DNA of 64,000 nt from Allochromatium palmeri (GTDB taxonomy: Bacteria > Pseudomonadota > Gammaproteobacteria > Chromatiales > Chromatiaceae): contig NZ_WNKT01000008.1 in assembly GCF_009720725.1 (NCBI RefSeq), forward strand, positions 50,187 to 114,186, written 5' to 3'. Under the pieces are notes generated by a model. The model was not told the DNA's origin. It worked only from the letters and a program-made list of their open reading frames with translations, and did no database searches. Of this stretch, positions 46,740 to 56,355 are shown one piece after another. Position 1 is the first letter of the stretch. Each line of letters opens with the position of its first letter. A program made the position numbers and the translations under genes.

Positions 46740-49166
46740 GTGTCGGCGCGCGCGCCAATGAACGCCGAGCGCCTGCGTGTCCGGGGGCTGGTGCAAGGGG
46801 TCGGGTTCCGTCCGACCGTCTGGCGTCTGGCGCATGAGTTGGGGCTGGTCGGTGACGTGCGAAACGATGGCGAGGGCGTGCTGATCCGGCTCCAGCCGGG
46901 CGACCCGACCGACACGAACGCCATCGATCGCTTCTGCATCCGGCTGCAAGCCGAATGCCCGCCGCTGGCGCGGATCGATGCCATTGAGCGCACCCCATTG
47001 GATGGCCGGCTCGACACGACGACCTTCGCGATCCTCAGTAGCGACAACAGCGACGTCCATACCGGCATCGTGGCCGATGCGGCGACCTGTCCGGCCTGTC
47101 TGGCCGAAATCCGCGATCCGGCCAACCGGCGCTACCGCTATCCCTTCACCAACTGCACCCATTGCGGCCCGCGACTGAGCATCGTGCGCGGGATTCCCTA
47201 TGATCGCGCGCGCACCAGCATGGCCGCCTTCCCGATGTGCGCGCGCTGCCGGGCCGAATACGAGAACCCGGCTGACCGGCGCTTCCATGCCCAGCCCAAT
47301 GCCTGTCCGGACTGTGGGCCGCGTGTGTGGCTGGTCGCTGCGGAGGGACTGGAGATCGAGCCGGCGGATCTGGACGCGCCGGACGCCATCGCCGCGGCCA
47401 GTCGCCTGCTGGCCGAGGGGCGAATCCTCGCGATCAAGGGCATCGGCGGCTTTCATCTGGCCTGCGATGCCACCAATGCCGCGGCAGTCGCGACCCTGCG
47501 CCAGCGCAAACAACGCTTCGCTAAGCCGTTCGCGTTGATGGCGCGCGATCTGGACGCGATCCGGTGCTGGGCGCACCTGTCCGGGCTGGAGGCCGAGTGG
47601 CTCGCCAGTCCGGCGGCCCCGATCCTCTTGCTCGAACGTCACTACGATGCCGACCTCGCCCCCGGCATCGCACCGGGCCAATCCACGCTCGGCTTCATGC
47701 TCCCCTACAGCCCACTGCATCATCTGCTGCTGGCCGATTGGGATCGGCCCTTGGTGATGACCAGCGGCAATCTCAGCGACGAGCCACAGTGCATCGACAA
47801 TACCGACGCCCACGCGCGGCTCGCGGATCTGGCCGATTATCAGCTGCTGCACGACCGCGACATCGTCAATCGGGTCGACGATTCGGTCTGGCGGGTCATG
47901 GACGGCCAGCCACGCCCGCTACGGCGTGCACGCGGTTATGCGCCAGCGCCGATCCGGCTGCCGCCCGGATTCGAGTCAACGGCACCGATTCTGGCCCTCG
48001 GCGGCGAACTCAAGAACAGTCTCTGTCTGATCCGCGACGGCGAAGCGATCCTCTCGCAACATCTGGGCGATCTGGAAGACGCACGCACCGCGCGCGAGTA
48101 TCGCGCCACGCTGGCCCTCTATGGCGACCTGTTCCAGCATCGCCCCGAGATCCTGGCCATCGACCGTCATCCCGATTATCACTCCACGCACCTCGGGCGC
48201 GACTGGGCCGAGCGCGAAGGGTTGCGGCTGATCGAGGTCCAGCACCATCACGCCCATCTGGCCTCGGTGCTGGCCGACAATGACTGGCCGCTAGAGGGTG
48301 GCGCGGTGCTGGGTATCCTGCTCGATGGTCTGGGACTGGGTGAGGACGGGACGCTGTGGGGCGGTGAGTTCCTGCTGGGCGACTATCGGCGCGTCCAGCG
48401 TCTCGCCCATCTGCGACCGGCGGCGATGCCGGGCGGTGTCCAGGCCATCCGCGAGCCGTGGCGCAATCTGCTGGCGCGGCTGGAGGACGCGGGCGGCTGG
48501 GAACACTGGCGTGCGCGTTATCCCGAGCTGGACATCGTGCGACGTCTGGAGACCAAGCCGCTCGGACTGGTCAGAGGTCTGATCACGCAGGGTCTGAACG
48601 CACCGCGCTCGAGTTCAGCCGGACGGCTGTTCGATGCCGTGGCCGCCGCGCTCGGTGTCGGTGGCGAGCGTCTGAGCTATGAGGGACAGGCGGCGATCGA
48701 GCTGGAGGCATTGGCCTCCAGGGTCAGGATGGCCGCCGGCGAGCTGGATCAAACCGGCGCGGACGCGTCGGGCTATGGCTTCGCGCTCGAACGCTCGGCA
48801 CAGCCCTGGTGCCTGGACCCGGCGCCGCTGTGGGAGGCGCTCTTTGCCGACTTGGCGCGGGATGTGACACCGGAGCGTATCGCCGCCCGGTTCCATCATG
48901 GATTCGCCGCCGCCATCGTCGACACGGGCACGCGGCTGGCGCAGGATTTCGCCGTCGAGACCCTCGCGCTCTCGGGCGGTGTGTTTCAAAACAGGCGTTT
49001 ACTGGAGTCGGTCGCCGCTGGAGTGCGCGGTGCCGGATTCAAGGTGCTCGTCCATCGCCGGTTGCCGGCCAACGACGGCGGACTGGCGCTGGGTCAGGGA
49101 TGCATCGCCGCCGCGCGTGCTGGAGTCGCTGTCAGGCCGGAGCCGAATCGCGCGTCATCGGCGTGA
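46740..49166 (+). CDS. hypF: Carbamoyltransferase HypF
   Basis: Makes the thiocarboxamide on HypE used for cyanide ligands of [NiFe]-hydrogenase. The 808 residues contain, in order: acylphosphatase domain (RGLVQGVGFRPTVWRLA), two zinc-finger motifs (CPACLAEI...CTHC and CARC...CPDC), a YrdC-like domain (AIKGIGGFHLACDATN) and a Kae1/TobZ-like domain (VQHHHAHLASVLADN, LSGGVFQN). The start is either GTG 46740 or ATG 46758. No other hyp or hydrogenase gene is in the window, so hypF is separated from its partners here. Confidence 0.97.
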   Translation: MSARAPMNAERLRVRGLVQGVGFRPTVWRLAHELGLVGDVRNDGEGVLIRLQPGDPTDTNAIDRFCIRLQAECPPLARIDAIERTPLDGRLDTTTFAILSSDNSDVHTGIVADAATCPACLAEIRDPANRRYRYPFTNCTHCGPRLSIVRGIPYDRARTSMAAFPMCARCRAEYENPADRRFHAQPNACPDCGPRVWLVAAEGLEIEPADLDAPDAIAAASRLLAEGRILAIKGIGGFHLACDATNAAAVATLRQRKQRFAKPFALMARDLDAIRCWAHLSGLEAEWLASPAAPILLLERHYDADLAPGIAPGQSTLGFMLPYSPLHHLLLADWDRPLVMTSGNLSDEPQCIDNTDAHARLADLADYQLLHDRDIVNRVDDSVWRVMDGQPRPLRRARGYAPAPIRLPPGFESTAPILALGGELKNSLCLIRDGEAILSQHLGDLEDARTAREYRATLALYGDLFQHRPEILAIDRHPDYHSTHLGRDWAEREGLRLIEVQHHHAHLASVLADNDWPLEGGAVLGILLDGLGLGEDGTLWGGEFLLGDYRRVQRLAHLRPAAMPGGVQAIREPWRNLLARLEDAGGWEHWRARYPELDIVRRLETKPLGLVRGLITQGLNAPRSSSAGRLFDAVAAALGVGGERLSYEGQAAIELEALASRVRMAAGELDQTGADASGYGFALERSAQPWCLDPAPLWEALFADLARDVTPERIAARFHHGFAAAIVDTGTRLAQDFAVETLALSGGVFQNRRLLESVAAGVRGAGFKVLVHRRLPANDGGLALGQGCIAAARAGVAVRPEPNRASSA

Positions 49167-49199
49167 TCGACTCCAAACCCGAAAACCTGAGTCCTACAC

Positions 49200-49544
49200 T
49201 CAGTCTGCGTCCGCTGGCGCGATCAGGTCGAGCACCCGGCGGCGCTCCTTCTCGTTCATGGCGCGGAAGGCTTCGACGAGTTCACGTTCCTCGATGCTGA
49301 GCGGTCCGCTGTCGTCGAGCATCAGCAGCCAGGCCGGCGTCACGTCACCGAAGGCATCAGCCAACTGACAGGCGGCTTCCAACCCCATACGGCGGATCCC
49401 CTGCTCGTAATTGCTGATCCTGGACTTGGAGAACTGGTCCTGAGTGCGCTTGGAGAGGTCGTTGAGCGACCAGCCACGACGCATGCGCTCGGTGCGAAGA
49501 CGCTGTCCGATCTGAGCGGAAAGTTGAGCAAATTCTGGTTCCAC
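49200..49544 (-). CDS. XRE-family transcriptional regulator
   Basis: A 114-residue DNA-binding protein with an HTH_3 domain (about residues 10-66: IGQRLRTERMRRGWSLNDLS, SRISNYEQGIRRM). The C-terminal helix (PLSIEERELVEAFRAMNEKE) resembles phage-repressor-like regulators. GTG 49544 start. A pair of CCAACGTT sequences lies just upstream and may be its operator. Hemerythrin is divergent from it across 176 bp. Confidence 0.85.
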   Translation of the reverse strand: MEPEFAQLSAQIGQRLRTERMRRGWSLNDLSKRTQDQFSKSRISNYEQGIRRMGLEAACQLADAFGDVTPAWLLMLDDSGPLSIEERELVEAFRAMNEKERRRVLDLIAPADAD

Positions 49545-49571
49545 GGTGCAATGACCCCGCTGTTTGTGTGT

Positions 49572-49604
49572 CCAACGTTCTAGTGTATTAGGCCGCCCAA
49601 CGTT
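49572..49604. promoter_or_regulatory. Candidate XRE operator: two CCAACGTT sites
   Basis: CCAACGTT occurs at 49572-49579 and 49597-49604, 25 nt apart, both containing palindromic AACGTT. They flank CTAGTGTATTAG, which on the minus strand gives a -10-like TACACT. The position fits autoregulation of the XRE gene. Confidence 0.35.
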
Positions 49605-49720
49605 TCAGGCAACTGTCGCAAATCCAGCGCGAATCGCCGTGCATGTTGGGCTATGATCAGCCTGAGCCAGGCGCCTTTGGCGCGCTGGACGCTTGAGTTT
49701 CAATCCAGACTGGGTGTCAC

Positions 49721-50134
49721 ATGTTAAGAGACTGGTCCGACGTCTACTCGATCGGCATCGCCGAAATCGACGAGCAACACCGCGGCTTCTTCAACGCGGC
49801 TCACCGCTTGTACGAGGACATCCTCGATCGCGAGGGCCGTAATGCCGTTGTCGAGGCGATTGCCTTCATGCGCGATTATGCCAACCAGCACTTCCAGACC
49901 GAGGAAGCGTTCATGCGTGAGCATAACTACCCCGGACTCAAGGATCACCTGCGTCAACACACGGCTTTCTTCCGTCGTCTCGACGAGCTGGAGAACGATC
50001 TCATGATCTTCGGTCCCAGCCAGGATCTTGCTGATCGTGCGCTCGATATCACCCAGGACTGGCTCATCGATCATATCGCCGACGAGGACATGCTGTATTC
50101 ACTGCATGTCAAGATGGGTAAATCCAATGCCTGA
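49721..50134 (+). CDS. Bacteriohemerythrin
   Basis: Di-iron oxygen-binding protein used for O2 sensing or delivery. The 137 residues include all the iron ligands: H20, H57, E61 (HFQTE), H76 and H80 (HLRQH), H118 and D123 (HIADED). It is a stand-alone single-domain form without a signaling module. Start ATG 49721. Confidence 0.95.
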   Translation: MLRDWSDVYSIGIAEIDEQHRGFFNAAHRLYEDILDREGRNAVVEAIAFMRDYANQHFQTEEAFMREHNYPGLKDHLRQHTAFFRRLDELENDLMIFGPSQDLADRALDITQDWLIDHIADEDMLYSLHVKMGKSNA

Positions 50135-50142
50135 GAAGGCAC

Positions 50143-50210
50143 CCGGCCGACACGAATCGAACTCGTGCCCGCTAGGTGGACAAGCATAGCGCAGTCCGGC
50201 CGGATTTTTT
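50143..50210 (+). terminator. Three-way-junction hairpin element with U-tract after bacteriohemerythrin
   Basis: CCGGCCG (50143-50149) pairs with CGGCCGG (50197-50203). Inside are two hairpins: CACGA (50151-50155)/TCGTG (50163-50167) and CGCTA (50170-50174)/TAGCG (50187-50191). A TTTTTT run follows at 50205-50210, so it can act as the terminator of the hemerythrin gene. Read on the minus strand, the acceptor-like stem plus a TTCGAT-containing arm look like a tRNA that lacks a D arm; the T arm has a mismatch in the normal register, so a functional tRNA is unlikely. Confidence 0.5.
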
Positions 50211-50308
50211 CAATGACATCGAAACTCTTCTGGAGCTGGCGCACGTCGCCTGCTTCAGGACGCTGGACGTTCGAGCGCCTGTGATTGCGGGGAAATTTTA
50301 GCGTGGTC

Positions 50309-50333
50309 GCCGGGTCCATCAGATAGACCCGGC
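50309..50333 (-). terminator. Hairpin after sdhA
   Basis: GCCGGGTC (50309-50316) pairs exactly with GACCCGGC (50326-50333) over a 9-nt loop, starting 10 nt beyond the sdhA stop on the minus strand. There is no long U-tract (it is followed by an AAAATTT region further on). Probable end of the sdhCDA transcript. Confidence 0.5.
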
Positions 50334-50342
50334 ACACCTGAA

Positions 50343-52106
50343 TCAATACACGCGCTCTTTCGGCGGGAAGGACTCAACGGTCAGCGGCTTGGTGCGCACC
50401 GGCTTGTAGTCCAGACGATCGGCCTCCTGATAATAGAGACTGTGCTTGAGCCAGACCTGATCGTCGCGTTCGGGATAGTCAGGGCGTGAGTGTGCACCCC
50501 GGCTCTCCTGACGGTGGAGCGCAGAGACGGCGATCGACAGACCCACATCGACCATGTTCTCCAGCTCCAGCGCCTCGATGCGCGCGGTGTTGAAGACCTT
50601 GGAGTGATCGGTCAGACGCACCTCGGGCAGCCGGTCGCGTAGCTCACGCAGCTTCTCAACGCCCTCGCTCATGATCTCCTCGGTGCGGAAGACGCCGGCG
50701 TGGTCTTCCATGCACTTGCGGAATTCGGCGCGCAGTTCCTGCACCGTAGCCCCCTGTCCTTTCTGCTCCCAGCGCGTCAGACGCGCCATGGCCTGATCCA
50801 GGCTCGCCGAGTCGGCGGCGCGCTGATAGGGATTCTCGCGCACGAAGTCGATGATATCCTTGCCCGCCAGGCGTCCGAACACCAGGATGTCCAGCAGCGA
50901 GTTGCCGCCGAGACGGTTGGCCCCATGCACCGAGGCACAGGCGCACTCGCCGGCGGCGTAGAGTCCGACCACGACCTCTTCCGAGCCGTGCCCGGCCGGC
51001 ATGGCCACGCGGCCGAAGCGGTCGGTCGGGATGCCGCCCATGGCATAGTGCGCGGTCGGGAATACCGGGATGGGTTCGATGACCGGATCGCAGCCGGCGA
51101 AGATCTTGCTCGACTCACGGATGCCCGGCAGACGCTTGGCGATGACTGATTCACCGAGATGGTCGAGCTTGAGCATCACATGATCGCCGTTCTCACCGCA
51201 GCCGCGCCCTTCCTTGACCTCGGTGACGATGGCGCGCGAGACCACGTCGCGGCTGGCCAGATCCTTGGCGCGCGGCGCATAGCGCTCCATGAAGCGCTCG
51301 CCGTCCTTGTTGATCAGATAGCCGCCCTCGCCGCGCGTGCCCTCGGTGATGAGCATCCCTTTGCCGGCGATGCCGGTCGGATGGAACTGGAAGAACTCCA
51401 TGTCCATCAACGGAATGCCCGCGCGCAGGGCCATGGCGCAACCGTCGCCGGTATTGATGTGGGCATTGGAGGTGGTACGGAACACCTGACCGCAGCCGCC
51501 GGTCGCGAGCAATGTGGCCTTGGACTCGATCAGCAGCGGCTCGCCGCTCTCGATCTCCAGCACCAGGGCGCCGCAGATGATGCCCTCGGCATCGCGCACC
51601 AGATCGATGGCGAAGAACTCGTCGAAGAAGTGGGTGCGGGCGCGGATGTTCTGCTGATAGAGGGTATGCAGGATAGCGTGTCCGGTGCGATCCGCCGCCG
51701 CACAGGTGCGCGCGGCCTGATCGCCGCCGAAGTTCTGGCTCTGGCCGCCGAAGGGACGCTGATAGATCTTGCCGTTGTCCAGACGCGAGAAGGGCACGCC
51801 CGCGTGCTCCAGCTCATAGACCGTGGGGATGGCCTCGCGGCACATGAACTCGATGGCATCCTGGTCGCCCAGATAGTCCGAGCCTTTGACGGTGTCGAAC
51901 ATGTGCCAGTGCCAGGAGTCGGGCAGGACATTGGCCAGGGCGGCGTTCACCCCGCCCTGCGCGGCCACGGTGTGCGAGCGGGTCGGGAACACCTTGGAGA
52001 CCACGGCCACGCGCAGATCCGCGCCGGCCAGTTGCAGCGCCGCGTTCAGACCCGCACCGCCGGCACCGATGATGAGGGCGTCGAAATGACGTGTTGGAAG
52101 ACTCAT
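50343..52106 (-). CDS. sdhA: Succinate dehydrogenase flavoprotein subunit
   Basis: FAD subunit of complex II that oxidises succinate to fumarate. The 587-residue protein has the dinucleotide fold [14 protein letters not shown], the FAD-attachment His in [14 protein letters not shown] and [21 protein letters not shown], and a length equal to E. coli SdhA (588). ATG 52106 was chosen; an in-frame TTG at 52118 overlaps the sdhD stop. It is the last gene of sdhC-sdhD-sdhA: no sdhB follows, only the hairpin and the convergent hemerythrin gene. Confidence 0.97.
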   Translation of the reverse strand: MSLPTRHFDALIIGAGGAGLNAALQLAGADLRVAVVSKVFPTRSHTVAAQGGVNAALANVLPDSWHWHMFDTVKGSDYLGDQDAIEFMCREAIPTVYELEHAGVPFSRLDNGKIYQRPFGGQSQNFGGDQAARTCAAADRTGHAILHTLYQQNIRARTHFFDEFFAIDLVRDAEGIICGALVLEIESGEPLLIESKATLLATGGCGQVFRTTSNAHINTGDGCAMALRAGIPLMDMEFFQFHPTGIAGKGMLITEGTRGEGGYLINKDGERFMERYAPRAKDLASRDVVSRAIVTEVKEGRGCGENGDHVMLKLDHLGESVIAKRLPGIRESSKIFAGCDPVIEPIPVFPTAHYAMGGIPTDRFGRVAMPAGHGSEEVVVGLYAAGECACASVHGANRLGGNSLLDILVFGRLAGKDIIDFVRENPYQRAADSASLDQAMARLTRWEQKGQGATVQELRAEFRKCMEDHAGVFRTEEIMSEGVEKLRELRDRLPEVRLTDHSKVFNTARIEALELENMVDVGLSIAVSALHRQESRGAHSRPDYPERDDQVWLKHSLYYQEADRLDYKPVRTKPLTVESFPPKERVY

Positions 52107-52114
52107 AGCAGGAC

Positions 52115-52459
52115 TCAACCCCCGATGCCGGCAGTGATGATCGCCTTCACGAACCAGAGTCCGGAGGCGACGATGATGAAGACGAACCAGGTCATGAGAC
52201 CCACGCGCAGATTGGTGAGACGCACATAATCGATCAGCACGTCGCGAATGCCGACCCAGGCATGGGCGAGCACCAGGGGCACACCGAGCATCAGCGCCAT
52301 AGCGACCAGCGGATGCGCTACCCAGGCCACCAGTTCGGCATGGTCGGCGGGGGCGTCGAAGATGAATTTGAGCAGCAGATAGCCCGCGAGAAAGGACAGA
52401 TAGATGGCCGTGGTGCGCTGCAACAGCCAGGCCATGAGTCCGGATGCTTGACGGCTCAT
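52115..52459 (-). CDS. sdhD: Succinate dehydrogenase membrane anchor subunit
   Basis: A 114-residue inner-membrane subunit with three membrane helices. [15 protein letters not shown] contains the quinone/heme-region His and Asp typical of SdhD. The start at 52459 ([18 protein letters not shown]) was chosen because longer forms give low-complexity Arg/Cys-rich sequence. sdhA starts 8 nt after its stop. Confidence 0.92.
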   Translation of the reverse strand: MSRQASGLMAWLLQRTTAIYLSFLAGYLLLKFIFDAPADHAELVAWVAHPLVAMALMLGVPLVLAHAWVGIRDVLIDYVRLTNLRVGLMTWFVFIIVASGLWFVKAIITAGIGG

Positions 52460-52463
52460 GCGT

Positions 52464-52850
52464 TCAGTCTCCCAGAAGGAACGACAGGATGATGGACAGC
52501 ACCAGCAGCACAGGCGCGGCATAGAGCGTGAGGCGGGCGGTCTGGCGCGCCGGCGCGCGATCGAGCCCGACGCCATAGTCCAGGAAGAGATGACGGATCC
52601 CGGCGAGCAGATGATGGAACAGCGCCCAGAGCAGTCCGAGCAGCACCAGTTTGGTCAGCCAGGTATCCAGGACGGCGGCGGTCGCCGCGAAGCCCTCGGG
52701 GCTGGACAGGGCCTGATGGAACAGGATCGCGACGATCGGGATGGTCAGAACCATGACGATCCCGCTGACACGGTGGAGAATGGACACGAGACCTGAAAGC
52801 GGCAGCTTGATCCGCCACAGATCGAGAAACACGGGTCTGGGAGTAGTCAT
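52464..52850 (-). CDS. sdhC: Succinate dehydrogenase cytochrome b556 subunit
   Basis: A 128-residue three-helix membrane protein. RPVFLDLWRIKLPLSGLVSILHRVSG is the family signature, and LFHHLLAGIRHLFLDYG carries the heme-ligand His. MTTPRP at 52850 is the start. It is the promoter-proximal sdh gene; sdhD follows by 4 nt. Confidence 0.94.
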   Translation of the reverse strand: MTTPRPVFLDLWRIKLPLSGLVSILHRVSGIVMVLTIPIVAILFHQALSSPEGFAATAAVLDTWLTKLVLLGLLWALFHHLLAGIRHLFLDYGVGLDRAPARQTARLTLYAAPVLLVLSIILSFLLGD

Positions 52851-53082
52851 CTTGAAGGGATCCAGTCTTTTGTGCGGCGCAACAGAATATCGACTTGAGG
52901 CCCGGTCCGGCAACTGCTTTCAATGCCGAACCCGGCAGTGGGCGTTGCGCTTGAAGCACGTTGAGCCGCGCTCAGTCGCGACACCCAGGCCGCGAAGCGA
53001 GATCATTCAAGGGAGCTTGAATCTCGAATGGCTTGAGGCGCGTGAACGCGAAGGCGCTTTGGGAGAGAGTTGAGGCGAACAA

Positions 53083-53111
53083 CTTAGACACACATCCATG
53101 TGTCGGCTAAG
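53083..53111 (-). terminator. Terminator-like hairpin after tRNA-Met
   Basis: On the minus strand, just 11 nt past the tRNA 3' end, CTTAG and CTAAG (53107-53111, 53083-53087) enclose ACACAT-GG-ATGTGT. It fits a processing/termination hairpin for the tRNA transcript. Confidence 0.45.
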
Positions 53112-53122
53112 CCGTTGAGATC

Positions 53123-53199
53123 TGGTGGCTACGCCCTGACTCGAACAGGGGACCCTCGCATTATGAGTGCGATGCTCTAACCAACTGAGCTACGTAGCC
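53123..53199 (-). tRNA. tRNA-Met (CAT), elongator
   Basis: 77 nt including an encoded CCA. GGCTACG pairs with CGTAGCC in the acceptor stem, D-arm region AGCTCAGTTGGTTAGAGC, anticodon stem TCGCA/TGCGA around CTCATAA (anticodon CAT), T-arm CTGTTCGAGTCAG. Close to the E. coli elongator tRNA-Met and not initiator type, because the first acceptor pair is complete. Confidence 0.95.
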
Positions 53200-53263
53200 A
53201 GATGAGACGCGCAATGATAGCGGCCATCACGCCACGCGTCAAACAGGATCGAGTCGCGATCAA

Positions 53264-53279
53264 TGTCGGGGTTGTAACA
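53264..53279 (+). promoter_or_regulatory. NifA upstream activator site 1
   Basis: TGTCGGGGTTGTAACA: TGT-N10-ACA, the NifA binding consensus, about 120 bp upstream of the sigma-54 promoter of nifE. Confidence 0.65.
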
Positions 53280-53290
53280 AGACCGCCGAT

Positions 53291-53306
53291 TGTCGCGACT
53301 CCGACA
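53291..53306 (+). promoter_or_regulatory. NifA upstream activator site 2
   Basis: TGTCGCGACTCCGACA: TGT-N10-ACA, 27 bp downstream of the first site and about 90 bp from the -24 element. Confidence 0.7.
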
Positions 53307-53395
53307 GCCAGCGACAAGGCGCCACGTCCGCAAAGCCGCTGTATCCTGCCGATTATTTCAATCGAATCAATCCCGTAACGGTCCGCCAAACTCAA

Positions 53396-53410
53396 GGCAT
53401 GATTCATGCT
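53396..53410 (+). promoter_or_regulatory. Sigma-54 (-24/-12) promoter of nifE
   Basis: GGCATGATTCATGCT has GG at 53396-53397 and GC at 53408-53409 with the required 10-nt spacing, and resembles TGGCACG-N4-TTGC. It gives a leader of ~25 nt before nifE. With the two NifA sites this is a standard nif promoter. Confidence 0.75.
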
Positions 53411-53445
53411 TAAAAGCTCTCGAAACGCATTTTTTGGAGCCACGC

Positions 53446-54915
53446 ATGAAGTCAAAAGACCTCTCCGCCCTGCTCGACGAGCCGGCCTGCGCGCATAACA
53501 CCAAGTCCAAATCGGGCTGCGCCAAGCCCAAGCCGGGCGCGACGGCCGGCGGCTGCGCCTTCGATGGGGCGCAGATCGCCATGCTGCCGATCGGAGACGT
53601 CGCCCATATCGTGCATGGCTCGATTGCCTGCGCCGGCAATTCCTGGGACAACCGGGGCACGCGCTCCAGCGGTCCAAAGCTCTTCAAGATCGGCATGACC
53701 ACGGATCTGACCGAGCAGGACATCATCATGGGACGTGGCGAAAAACGCCTGTTCCACTCCATCAAGCAGGCCATCGACGGCTACCAGCCAGCGGCAGTGT
53801 TCGTCTACAACACCTGTGTTCCAGCCCTGACCGGCGACGACGTCGAGGCCGTCTGCCAGGCCGCCGAGCAGCGCTGGGGCACGCCCGTGATCTCGATCGA
53901 TGCCGCCGGGTTCTATGGGGCCAAGAATCTCGGCAGCCGCATCTCAGGCGAGACCATGGTCAAGCGCGTCTGCGGCGGACGCGAACCTGACCCCATCCCC
54001 GAGGGCATCGAGCGTCCCGATTTCAAGATCCACGACATCTGTCTGATCGGCGAGTACAACATCGCCGGCGAACTCTGGCACATCCTGCCGCTGTTCGACG
54101 AACTGGGTCTGCGCGTGCTCTGCACGCTTTCGGGCGATGCGCGTTTCCGCGAAGTGCAGACCATGCACCGCTCCGAGGTCAACATGATGGTCTGCTCGCG
54201 CGCCCTGGTGAACGTGGCGCGGCGGCTCCAGGAAACCTATGGCACGCCCTGGTTCGAGGGCAGTTTCTATGGAGTGCGCGATGTCTCGCAGGCCTTGCGC
54301 GATTTCGCGCGGATCATCGACGACCCGGATTTGACCGCGCGCACCGAAGCCGTGATCGCGCGCGAAGAAGCCAGGGCGGAGGCCGCGCTTGCCCCCTGGC
54401 GCGAGCGGCTCCAGGGCCGCAAGGTGCTGCTCTATACAGGTGGGGTCAAGTCCTGGTCGGTGATCTCGGCGCTCCAGGATCTGGGCATGACCGTGGTGGC
54501 CAGCGGGACGCGCAAGTCGACCGAGGAGGACAAGGCGCGCATCCGCGAGCTGATGGGCGAGGACGCCGTGATGATCGAGGAGGGCAATCCTCGCACCCTG
54601 ATCGACATGGTGCACGATCAGGGCGTCGACATCCTGATCGCCGGCGGGCGCAACCTCTACACCGCCCTCAAGGCACGTCTGCCCTTCCTCGATATCAATC
54701 AGGAACGCGAATTCGGCTATGCCGGTTATACGGGCATGGAAGAGCTGGCGCGTCAGCTTTGTCTGACCATCGAGAGTCCGATCTGGGAGGTGGTGCGCCG
54801 TCCGCCGCCCTGGGCGCGGTCTGCGGCGACGACGCAATCGTCATCGGCCCAGCCGCCCGCTGTCGCAACCTCCATCGATTCCGAATCCGCCACGCTGGAG
54901 GTGCGTCATGCCTGA
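53446..54915 (+). CDS. nifE: Nitrogenase FeMo-cofactor scaffold protein NifE
   Basis: Forms the NifEN scaffold on which the FeMo-cofactor precursor matures. The 489 residues include [17 protein letters not shown] and [21 protein letters not shown], and the central [18 protein letters not shown] at 53436-53439 supports ATG 53446; frames further upstream are not coding. The 3' end overlaps nifN by 8 nt. Confidence 0.97.
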   Translation: MKSKDLSALLDEPACAHNTKSKSGCAKPKPGATAGGCAFDGAQIAMLPIGDVAHIVHGSIACAGNSWDNRGTRSSGPKLFKIGMTTDLTEQDIIMGRGEKRLFHSIKQAIDGYQPAAVFVYNTCVPALTGDDVEAVCQAAEQRWGTPVISIDAAGFYGAKNLGSRISGETMVKRVCGGREPDPIPEGIERPDFKIHDICLIGEYNIAGELWHILPLFDELGLRVLCTLSGDARFREVQTMHRSEVNMMVCSRALVNVARRLQETYGTPWFEGSFYGVRDVSQALRDFARIIDDPDLTARTEAVIAREEARAEAALAPWRERLQGRKVLLYTGGVKSWSVISALQDLGMTVVASGTRKSTEEDKARIRELMGEDAVMIEEGNPRTLIDMVHDQGVDILIAGGRNLYTALKARLPFLDINQEREFGYAGYTGMEELARQLCLTIESPIWEVVRRPPPWARSAATTQSSSAQPPAVATSIDSESATLEVRHA

Positions 54916-56305
54916 GATCATCAAGCGTAGCAAGGCGCTCTGCGTCAGCCCGCTCAAGGCCAGCTCGACCGTAGGCGCGGCGCTCGCCTTTCTCGGCTTC
55001 AACCGCGCCATCCCCATGATGCACGGCTCACAGGGCTGTACCGCGTTCGGCAAGATCTTCTTCGTGCGCCACTTCCGCGAGCCGATCCCGCTCCAGACCA
55101 CGGCCATCGATCATGTGAGCGCGGTCATGGGCAGTCAGGAGCTGGTCGTCGAGGGTCTGCGTACCCTGTGCGAGAAGCATCGCCCCGACCTGATCGGGCT
55201 GCCGACCACGGGACTGGTCGAGACCCAGGGCGCCGATATCCGTCAGGCGGTGCGGGCCTTCCGTGAAGCGCATCCCGAATTCGCGGCCATCCCGGTGGTG
55301 CCGGTTTCCACGCCCGATTTCAGCGGCGCCATGGAATCCGGCTATGCCGCTACCGTCAAGGCCATCATCGAGGAACTGGTGCCGAGCGCCGACGAGGCCG
55401 GCACCCAACCGGGACGGCGCCGGCGTCAGATCAACGTCCTGGCCGGCTCGCACCTGACGCCCGGCGATCTGGAGCATCTCAAGGAGCTGATCGAGGGTTT
55501 TGGTCTGCGCCCGCTGGTGCTGCCCGATCTGTCCGATTCGCTCGACGGCCATCTGCCCGAAGCCGATTACAGCCCGCTGACCATCGGCGGCACCCTGGTC
55601 GATGAACTCAACACACTCGGCGATGCCCTGGCGACCCTGGTGATCGGCGACTCCATGCACGGCCCAGCCGATGTGCTCAAGGCCAAAACCGCGGTGCCCG
55701 ACCATCGATTCACCCATCTCATGGGCATCGAGGCCGTCGACCGTTTGATCCTGACGCTCTCGGAGCTAGCTGCCGCGCCCGTGCCGCCGCGCATCGAGCG
55801 CCAGCGCCAGCAGCTCCAGGACGCCATGCTCGACTGTCATTTCATGCTCGGCATGTCGCGTTTGGCCATCGCTGCTGAGCCGGATCTGCTGGTCGGCCTG
55901 ACCGAGATGCTGGCCGGCTTCGGCGCCGAGACGGTCGCCGCCGTCAGCCCGAGCAATGCCCCGGTGCTTCAGCACGCCCAGTGCGAGCAGGTCAAGATCG
56001 GCGACCTGGAAGACCTGGAACTGGCCGTACGCGCCAACCGCGCCGAGCTGATCATCACCAACTCGCACGGCGTCCACACCGCTGAACGGCTCGGCCTGCC
56101 GCTGCTGCGCGCCGGATTCCCCCAGTACGACCGTGTCGGCGGCTACACCCGCACCTGGATCGGCTACTCGGGTACGCGCGCCACGCTCTTCGATCTGGCC
56201 AATCTGATCCTGAGCCTGGAGAAGGGCGAGATCCATCCCTATCGCTCCACGCTCAAGCAATGGCCGACTGAGGACACACAGGCCTCAGTCAAACACGCTG
56301 CGTAA
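54908..56305 (+). CDS. nifN: Nitrogenase cofactor biosynthesis protein NifN
   Basis: Partner of NifE in the scaffold, 465 residues. It has the NifN N-terminus ([19 protein letters not shown]), [20 protein letters not shown] and [15 protein letters not shown]. The sequence is related to NifK but has NifN features such as the shorter length and single Cys in GSQGCTAF. nifX follows by 50 nt. Confidence 0.96.
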   Translation: MPEIIKRSKALCVSPLKASSTVGAALAFLGFNRAIPMMHGSQGCTAFGKIFFVRHFREPIPLQTTAIDHVSAVMGSQELVVEGLRTLCEKHRPDLIGLPTTGLVETQGADIRQAVRAFREAHPEFAAIPVVPVSTPDFSGAMESGYAATVKAIIEELVPSADEAGTQPGRRRRQINVLAGSHLTPGDLEHLKELIEGFGLRPLVLPDLSDSLDGHLPEADYSPLTIGGTLVDELNTLGDALATLVIGDSMHGPADVLKAKTAVPDHRFTHLMGIEAVDRLILTLSELAAAPVPPRIERQRQQLQDAMLDCHFMLGMSRLAIAAEPDLLVGLTEMLAGFGAETVAAVSPSNAPVLQHAQCEQVKIGDLEDLELAVRANRAELIITNSHGVHTAERLGLPLLRAGFPQYDRVGGYTRTWIGYSGTRATLFDLANLILSLEKGEIHPYRSTLKQWPTEDTQASVKHAA

Positions 56306-56355
56306 AACGCAGAACATGGCCCACGCTCAAACCCAAGCCACCAGGACCAGCCACC

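Noticed and set aside
46701..47852. 383-codon minus-strand open frame over hypF
   Set aside because: Antisense shadow; hypF motifs continue throughout the plus strand.
50143..50203. Functional tRNA on the minus strand
   Set aside because: The D arm is missing and the T arm has an A-G mismatch in its normal register; it is described instead as a three-way-junction element.
52107..52118. TTG start for sdhA at 52118
   Set aside because: It overlaps the sdhD stop; ATG 52106 gives the normal SdhA length.
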